14,348 nucleotides of DNA, from NCBI GenBank assembly GCA_023091735.1, contig JALKBU010001219.1, forward strand, positions 1-14,348. The letters are read 5' to 3'. The DNA comes from Trichomonas tenax (Eukaryota; Parabasalia; Trichomonadida; Trichomonadidae). A model generated the notes under the pieces. That model was not told the origin of the DNA. It saw only the letters and a list, made by a program, of their open reading frames with translations, and did not search any database. This document shows, one piece after another, positions 8,446 through 14,348 of the stretch (position 1 is its first letter; the number at the start of each line of letters is the position of its first letter). A program made the translations under genes and the position numbers.

Positions 8446-8627
8446 TAACGAAAATAAGGATGTCGTTTTGGAAGAACCTTAGGAAAATGCAAAAAAAAGC
8501 CTAAAAATTCCTCTCCCAAGCGACGATTATTTTTTGTATTTTCTTTTTCAAAAAATCTTCTTACTTTGTCTTTTTTTTTCTTCCCAAGTCATAAGAATCT
8601 TCCAAAACGAGATCCTTAACGAAAATA
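8446..8627. mobile_element. 160-bp MITE with 11-bp target-site duplication
   Basis: The element (8457-8616) has 25-bp ends that are inverted copies with about three mismatches; the shared core is TCGTTTTGGAAGA on the left, inverted on the right. Directly outside both ends stands the identical 11-mer TAACGAAAATA (8446-8456 and 8617-8627). The interior is T-rich and codes for nothing. A TSD of 9-11 bp with short inverted ends is typical of Mutator-like elements, which are known in Trichomonas; that family link is inferred. It sits about 145 bp after the stop of the LRR gene, beyond the likely poly(A) signal, so the gene is probably unaffected. The perfect TSD suggests a fairly recent insertion. 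Confidence 0.75.
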
Positions 8628-8875
8628 TTTATCTCCATAAATAGATTTCATTCCAACAATTTTTTAATGAATCAAGAACGATTATTTACATCTCAATTTT
8701 TTATTAAGCAATGCATTAATCATTAACTATATTTTCATATTCTGCAATATTTTCTTTTTGAATAGTTCTCAAAAGTTCTGCATTCAATTTCACTTTTAAC
8801 CAATGTTTTATTGTATATTATATAAATATAATATGTATAAACACCAATGTCTCTGAAATTTTTGAATCATATTGT
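8628..8875. other. AT-rich spacer
   Basis: No gene or strong repeat seen. An ATG at 8847 opens a frame that is one base out of phase with the surface-protein frame starting at 8876. Confidence 0.4.
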
Positions 8876-9427
8876 TTGTTTGCAAAAATATTTTTGTTAC
8901 TTTTTCCACATGTTTTTTCATCATCAGTTGATGATGTTTGGGCAAATGCATTCGGTAAAATCGATGTAAACGATCGTTGTGATGAATCCCAAAAATTTTT
9001 TCGAAATGATGGTGACAATTATATAATTGTTGATTGTGAATATAATTTAGCAAGTTATATATCAATATCTCTTTCCAGTGAAACAGAAGCTTATGCTTTG
9101 ATCTACCAAGTTAAATTTGCTGATTGTAATCCAGGGGATGGTCCAAAATTAATAAATTTGGACGGAGTATATCATTGCTGGATAGAAAGAACATGTTGCT
9201 ATAACAATATTGCAGAAAAAGACGGATTGCGATTTGTTCATTCAAATGATGCAAAAAATATCGCATTAATTGATTTTCAATGCTCTAATATTGGTGGACC
9301 ATCATTAAGTCTCAATACAGCGAATTTAAGAATAATTATCTTAATACATCATTTTATTATGGATCGATGGAAATCACAACCTAAGAATCATCAAACGATA
9401 TCAAAAACCCTTCATTTTATAAATTAA
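8876..9427 (+). pseudogene. N-terminal part of a secreted beta-helix-like surface protein, start codon lost
   Basis: The frame opens with a clear signal-peptide-like segment (FAKIFLLLFPHVFSSS), followed by about 130 residues rich in Asn, Cys and beta-strand-like segments, including WIERTCCYNN and VKFADCNPGDG. This fits the trichomonad Pmp-like beta-helix surface family. Where an ATG is expected there is TTG (8876-8878), and there is no in-frame ATG until 9358, so the start seems mutated. Family-like text moves to another frame near 9325 (NTSFYYGSMEITT), meets a stop, and then reaches the Ig-like frame at 9423. The gene is therefore broken by start loss, at least one frameshift and a stop. The last ~30 residues of the original frame (HHFIMDRWK onward) are probably out-of-frame reading. 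Beta-helix assignment is by pattern. Confidence 0.5.
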
Positions 9428-9920
9428 AACAGCAGTTAACATTACAGTCTGGGGTGAGAATCTTTATTCCAATTTTAATGATTTTGACTGTTATAGAACC
9501 ACAAGTTCAAAGCTTGCTATAAGCGGAAAAGTTTCAGATGCAAATTCAAGCGGAACAGTTGATATTAAATACAAATTTGATGATAATCAAGAAAAATTAT
9601 TATATCAGACACAGATAAGTAATAACGGAGATTATTCAATCTCCAAAGACCTAGAAATTCCAAGTAATTTTCCACAAGGCGATCATAGCATCAGAATATA
9701 TGCAATCCATAATGATGGTTACGAATCAGAATCATTCAGTTTTACATTTAAATTTAAATATAATGCTCCGGTTCTTTCAGTCTATACGATTGAAAACAGA
9801 GTTTATAAAAGAGCAACAGATAATACAATTACAATAAGTGGAGAAGTTTCAGAGGCAGATGCAATTGGTTCTGTAACTGTTAAATATCAAATAGATTCCC
9901 AGGGATGGGTAGATTTATAA
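9423..9920 (+). pseudogene. Ig-like repeats of a surface protein, headless fragment
   Basis: An open frame of 165 codons with no methionine at all. It holds one complete Ig-like repeat and the start of another. LAISGKVSDAN...GTVDIKYKFDD recurs about 100 residues later as TITISGEVSEAD...GSVTVKYQIDS. Between them lie GDYSISKDLEI and QGDHSIRIYAIHNDG, typical of bacterial-type Ig-like domains (E- and F-strand patterns) found in large trichomonad surface proteins. The second repeat is cut by TAA at 9918-9920. It follows the beta-helix fragment directly, in a different frame, so both are pieces of one ancestral gene (beta-helix, then Ig-like). A third related repeat lies at 11788-12021. Confidence 0.55.
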
Positions 9921-10239
9921 TTTAAGGTTTTTTAAAAAAATCGTACTTTTCCATTCAATAAAAATTATTTAAACACACTCTAATTTAGTTTTTATACATT
10001 CTAAAATATATATTCTGGTTTTAATCACCTATGTACATTTTTTTATTTGTTCCATAATTTTTCCAACAGACTCTTTGAACTTTTTTTGACATGTCATTTG
10101 ACAATTTTTTTAGATGTCAAAACATGGATCAGTTCTACTTAGAACAGTACTTTAACAAAAGCTCTATATATGAAAAGTATTTCTGAAAAAGAGAAGAATT
10201 ATATCTAAGGCCATCTCTCGTTAGTTATCACGTCTATCA

Positions 10240-11065
10240 ATGTTTTTTGAAGATTTATCTCCTGAAGGTGCAGTGTTTTTCAGACATGACAATCCAGATA
10301 ATAAATGTCTTTCTAGAATATTGTAGATTTTAAAATTGTAGTGCAGGGGTTTTCCCATCAGGTAATTACCTGGCACGCAGAGTCTTTTACATATTATAAT
10401 ACGGAAGGCTTTTGCCTCCAAAGATATAACTGCTATCGTTTTTTCAAATTGCCTGAATTCTGGGCTTTTTGTCAGATACCTTTAAAAGGTTTCATAATGG
10501 AATTAACAATTGCTTCATACAGCAACCGAGATATTTCGCAAAGGTTTATTTATGTATTTCATGGAGATTATGGACTTGCTAAAAACAATAATATGTCCTT
10601 CAATGTTTTATGGGATGAGGCATTCTTAATCAATACTTTTATTGACAATTTTTCATTTTGCAACTATATAAAAAACTGCCAAACCGAGTCTAGTGCTTCA
10701 TTAATGCATTATGGAAAAAAAATATATCATATAATAACATTGTTGGCCAAAAATGTGCGGGAAATTTAATTTGATCGGGTTATAATAAAACTTTCGAATT
10801 TTGTGTGATTTTTCAAAATCAGTGTGCAAAATTATTTGATATCACTGAAACATTTATAATAAAGAGTTTATATGTTCCAGCAATATCACATGTTGGTCGT
10901 GTAAATGTTAAGACACAAAATGAATTTAATCCCATCAATGATGTTCAATCCCAGTTAGTAAAAAAATTTAAATGCTTTAACATGATTGAGTTAACTGAGA
11001 TAACCGAGTCATGGATCATTAATTTATATAATGCATTATTATCGCAATTCATATTATATCATTGA
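10240..11065 (+). pseudogene. Beta-helix-like surface protein, multiply frameshifted
   Basis: Family-like text passes through several frames. First comes FFEDLSPEGAVFFRHDNPD (about 10244-10300), then EYCRF, stop, NCSAGVFPSGNYLA (about 10310-10375), then AESFTYYNTEGFC and on to a TAA near 10767-10769. A further frame at 10805-11065 contains FQNQCAKLFDITETF. The mix of GA-V-FFR, F.NC and Asn/Tyr-rich strands matches the fragments at 736-1620 and 8876. The longest single frame (10341-10769) begins at GTG within the conserved text, so it is not a real start. It lies between two Ig-like remnants and probably forms a second beta-helix plus Ig-like unit with 11788-12021. Confidence 0.5.
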
Positions 11066-11787
11066 ATGTTGTTCAATTTTTGAAGTTGAATTATATTGAA
11101 CATAGAAAAACAAGTTGTGCCTTTATTGAATTTTTGACAGAGACAGAAGAAACGGCTCATAACTCATGGCATCAACATTGAGTGATATTGAATGGAATGT
11201 TTTGTACCAAGCAATTAGAGTTGAGAATTTGGAAAACAAGTAGGAAATTTCCAGATCTTGAAAGACACTACTTCCTTCCAAATGATTATTTTGAAAAATT
11301 TGTCTAATTTACCTAAAATTTTTTGGCAATTTCAGCATCATTTTTGGCAACAAATTTAGTTAATCATCTCCATAATTAATGGCATATACAAAAGTCAAGT
11401 GTCAAAAAAATTATATACATTTTGGCATTATATGTAAAAGATTAGAAAGCACGTGTTTATTTGAAATATCTCATTTTGAGCGTCATTTATTGTGAAATAC
11501 CTTATGATTTCAAATTTGCATAAATAGTCATAATTATGGGTGTGAGCATTGGATTAATATTAGTAGATAAAATGGGAGTAATAATAAGTAGGGTTTATCA
11601 AAATTAATCAGGTGGGGAGCCTGGTATGAATGAATATTTGGGAGTTTCCGATGAGCAATGCGATCTGTAAATCGGCAAGTCGATAATAAATTTGAATTCA
11701 GGATTTCAAAAGTCATAAATTAATCAAAATTTAAGCAACAAAGCGAATGATCTTTGGCTTGCAATGTATACTACAACGTTAGTTTAA
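11066..11787. other. Non-coding stretch between surface-gene remnants
   Basis: No frame with family features that I can recognise. It is probably eroded coding sequence linking the beta-helix remnant to the Ig-like remnant, by analogy with 8876-9920. Confidence 0.35.
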
Positions 11788-12021
11788 TCAAATAAGCTAT
11801 TTCAAATACCAGAATTTAGTCTATTTCAAGTAGATGGAAATAGTCAAATCACAGTTAAATATTCAATAGATTGCAAAGTAAAAATATTCTTGAAGCAAAA
11901 TAATGCTCAAAGTCAGGCTACTAGAACCTTTTCAGAAACAATTAACATAACAAATCGATTGAAACTTGGAGATCATTCCTTAATTTTAGAGACATGTGAT
12001 GCTTACAACAAATGCATATAA
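11788..12021 (+). pseudogene. Ig-like repeat remnant
   Basis: A 77-codon open frame with no methionine, bounded by TAA on both sides. SQITVKYSIDCK matches the GTVDIKYKFDD block at 9423-9920, and LKLGDHSLILETCDAYN matches the FPQGDHSIRIYAIHND block, with similar spacing. It is therefore one worn copy of the same Ig-like repeat. Confidence 0.5.
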
Positions 12022-12182
12022 ACAAGTTCAAAAATCTTTTCCCTATATAATATGCAAACATATGTGAGACCACAGAAAGCAAGCCAAAAGAAATCATTAG
12101 CTTTCGGACTTTATTTCTTCGAAGAGTTTAAATGATTTTTTATTCATCAATAAAATTTTTCTTTTACTCATTTTAGTAATAA

Positions 12183-13340
12183 TTATGTTGAATTGTATAG
12201 ATTAATTACTTGACATATCAGCAAAAGCTTGTATAAGCAGCGGCTAAAATTGGTGCAGTATTTTTTGCATGCATCATAACTAAATTGCTTTAAAATGGTG
12301 ATAATTGCTTTTCCATTCCCATCCCATACACCTGGAACATGCTTCACAAAATCAAATATATATGGTCCTTGCAAAAGGAAAGCATATGGGAGACTTTTCG
12401 TAGGGGTATAGAATTCGTCATGGGCCGGAATATTACCATTAGGAATTATCGCATCTTTAGTAAGAGCCCATGAACTCCCACCACCTGAACCACCATTGCA
12501 ATCATGGCTTGCAAAGCCACCAAACCAGCCACCTCCACCTCCTGGCCTATCATCATGAGCATAAGAGGTTTGTTTTCCATTTGGATTATTCGAGTTATAT
12601 CTTCTTGCTGCTTCACCAGTTCCAAAAGTGAAACCGAATGATGATGAATTTGCAAGAAAAGTGCCAATATACGTTCCATTTGACCACCAACCTTGCGCAG
12701 TCAAGCCACCACCTGCTCCACCTGATCCATCATCTCGTCCATGGTATGTTCCTCCGCCACTATCTGCACCACCTCCTCCGCCTGCGACAATAACTCGATG
12801 CCATAAATCATTAACTTCAAATGATAAACTTGTTTGTCCACCACCACCACCAGAAAGTCCAGGCAGGGCAGCACTTCCACCTCCTCCGTATCCTCCATAA
12901 CTTATATGTGGTTTTTTATAATCAATTGGACCATTAGCATCACTTCTAGTGATTGAATACTCGCCTTGCCCACCTATCGTCAGATAAGCTTCAGTCCTTT
13001 GCGTTAACTTAATCACACCTGATATATAACCACCAGGACCACATCTGCTCGGTTTTGTTGTACATTGGAGATTAGTTCCTACAAAAATTGCATCATTAGA
13101 ATATAAACAATTTCCACTCGGGTCTTGGAATAGACTTGTGGAGCCAGATTGACACCCACCTGATGCTCCATATAATTCGACTTTGTACACTGCTGGTGGA
13201 AGTATCAATTTATAGTCAGTACAATCGTATATTTTATTGCATGGATAATTAAATTTATATTTATCCTTTGTTGTATTAACAAGTACATTTTCGCTCCCTT
13301 TCGATGTATCTAATAGCGAAAATTCTATATTTGCCGCCAA
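12183..13340 (-). CDS. ALK/LTK-like glycine-rich surface protein (start missing)
   Basis: An uninterrupted 385-codon frame. After about 30 residues comes FNYPCNKIYDCTDYKLILPPAVYKVELYGASGG (described here as two blocks: YPC...DCT and YKVELYGASGG), then glycine runs (GGYGGGGS, SGGGGGQTS, VAGGGGGADSGGG, GGAGGG, RPGGGGGWFGG). It closes with GNGKAIITIL. This is the ALK/LTK-like glycine-rich domain, expanded in trichomonads as cell-surface or secreted proteins; partners are unknown. The frame contains no ATG: it opens at a TTG soon after a TGA (upstream on the minus strand), and there is no signal peptide. An ATG seven bases upstream is out of phase. Either the 5' part is lost or an unseen exon supplies it. 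Three in-frame stops separate it from the frame at 13395-13586. The ~35 residues after ITIL are unusual and may be read-through of a lost stop. Confidence 0.6.
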   Translation of the reverse strand: MAANIEFSLLDTSKGSENVLVNTTKDKYKFNYPCNKIYDCTDYKLILPPAVYKVELYGASGGCQSGSTSLFQDPSGNCLYSNDAIFVGTNLQCTTKPSRCGPGGYISGVIKLTQRTEAYLTIGGQGEYSITRSDANGPIDYKKPHISYGGYGGGGSAALPGLSGGGGGQTSLSFEVNDLWHRVIVAGGGGGADSGGGTYHGRDDGSGGAGGGLTAQGWWSNGTYIGTFLANSSSFGFTFGTGEAARRYNSNNPNGKQTSYAHDDRPGGGGGWFGGFASHDCNGGSGGGSSWALTKDAIIPNGNIPAHDEFYTPTKSLPYAFLLQGPYIFDFVKHVPGVWDGNGKAIITILKQFSYDACKKYCTNFSRCLYKLLLICQVINLYNST

Positions 13341-13394
13341 TGTTCATTTAAAATGCTTTCGATGCAAATAATGTCACCTTTCCGCAACTGTAAA

Positions 13395-13586
13395 CTATTC
13401 AATCTCACTTTTTGTTCGGTCGGATATAATTTTGGTTAATTTAACATCATATTCTTCTTTAAGTACTTTTGTATCTTTGATTTTATCAAAGAAAATCATA
13501 ATTTTCATTCTGGTTACCGAGATACAAATCGCATCTTTATTCCAGTTTGAAACCATGGTGTTATCTCTTGTTGATGTATGCTCCAT
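13395..13586 (-). pseudogene. Short frame upstream of the glycine-rich protein
   Basis: A 63-codon frame starting with ATG, in the same phase as the glycine-rich frame and separated from it by three stop codons within about 55 bp. SNWNKDAICISVTRMKIMIF could be a strand pair of a LamG/concanavalin-like domain (W, then alternating hydrophobics), but this is weak. It may be the eroded N-terminal part of the same ancestral protein, or chance. Confidence 0.25.
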
Positions 13587-13589
13587 ATT

Positions 13590-14348
13590 CTCTATATATC
13601 AATGTCACCATCCAAGCACGTCATTGTCGGTAAGACCGAAATCTCGAAAAATTTATCTTTTTCTACAGTGCGTATTGAGAAGATCTGATACGACACAATG
13701 ATACACATCAGCATCTCTATGCAAAGTCACTATTCAGAATACTCAAATCGTCACAATGATGCACGTTTATAATATATGCGAAATACAACAATTCGATTTT
13801 AAGAAACAACTAAATCACAAATAGTAAGTGCACATAAATATACTTTTCGATATTTTGCATTATTAAATTAATCGAGCTCGTCTTTAATATCATTGGATTT
13901 ACATTATTTGTTTCTTCTAATGAATACTATCTTATTGTATAATGAGTTACAGCCCAAAATATTCACGCAAAAAATCAAATGCACATATATAGATCAACTG
14001 ACAATATGCATATTATATATAGAATATATATAAAAAACAGTATATATGAGCTATAAAACATGTTTATTCAAAGATATGATAAAAATCTAAAATAGGAATA
14101 TATATATATTGGACATCCATCGGATTCTTCAATTGGACATATTCTCCCAATGTATGTAATTTCAATTCTAGATATAAATGTTAGCTAAAGGATGCTTGTG
14201 TATTTTTGAACATTGAAAAGTATAAATGGTCTTATGTATATAATGAAACAATATTCTAACGCATGTTAGAAATGTAACTATACCGAGTAATAGCCAATAA
14301 ATTGACAATTTTTTTGGGAATTTTATATAATTGAAATAGAACAGCTAA
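13590..14348. other. AT-rich non-coding end of the window
   Basis: No gene, RNA or repeat structure that I can support. Dense TATATA tracts occur near 13985-14110. The word AATGTCACC occurs at 13374-13382 and again near 13602-13610, which may reflect the same GTGAC-type motif seen at the left end. Confidence 0.4.

Noticed and set aside
8808..9065. Minus-strand frames opposite the signal-peptide fragment
   Set aside because: No family features; the plus strand carries the recognisable signal peptide and cysteine-rich text.
12446..12900. Proline-rich and glutamate/valine-rich frames opposite or beside the glycine-rich frame
   Set aside because: Direct consequence of GGN glycine runs read in other frames.

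Overview
The window looks like nuclear DNA of a parabasalid (trichomonad) protist such as Trichomonas or Tritrichomonas; the species is not resolved. The evidence is the protein families: a CARMIL-type PH plus leucine-rich-repeat protein, an ALK/LTK-like glycine-rich protein, and remnants of large beta-helix and Ig-like surface proteins. The very AT-rich non-coding DNA and the lack of visible introns fit the same group. There is no sign of bacterial operons, CRISPR arrays, rRNA genes or a convincing tRNA.

Only one gene is clearly intact: the 786-residue LRR protein at 5953-8313 (+). Its codon use is balanced and GC-richer, and it stands out sharply from the AT-rich surroundings.

Left part (about 700-3975): two tandem, decayed copies of one unit. 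Each opens with a short conserved segment (NNLxKV followed by YE..EG.Y.V) and ends, about 1.0-1.1 kb later, in a SPRY-like domain. The first unit keeps a 294-codon beta-helix-like frame between them; in the second that part is unrecognisable. Both SPRY-like copies carry stops or frameshifts that are obvious when the copies are compared with each other.

Middle: a ~0.7 kb element with long inverted ends (about 4093-4798), then the LRR gene, then a compact 160-bp element at 8457-8616 with 25-bp inverted ends and an 11-bp direct duplication on both sides. The second is a textbook MITE structure.

Right part (8876-12021): two broken beta-helix fragments, each followed by an Ig-like repeat remnant, so a second surface-protein architecture is also duplicated and decayed. 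At 12183-13340 (-) lies a 385-codon glycine-rich frame that contains no ATG. The last ~750 bp hold nothing I recognise.

Overall this is one conserved cytoplasmic or nuclear gene inside a graveyard of surface-protein genes and small DNA transposon derivatives. No new enzymatic system is visible. The most novel items are the SPRY-like domain seen twice, the two inverted-repeat elements, and the duplicated surface-gene architectures.
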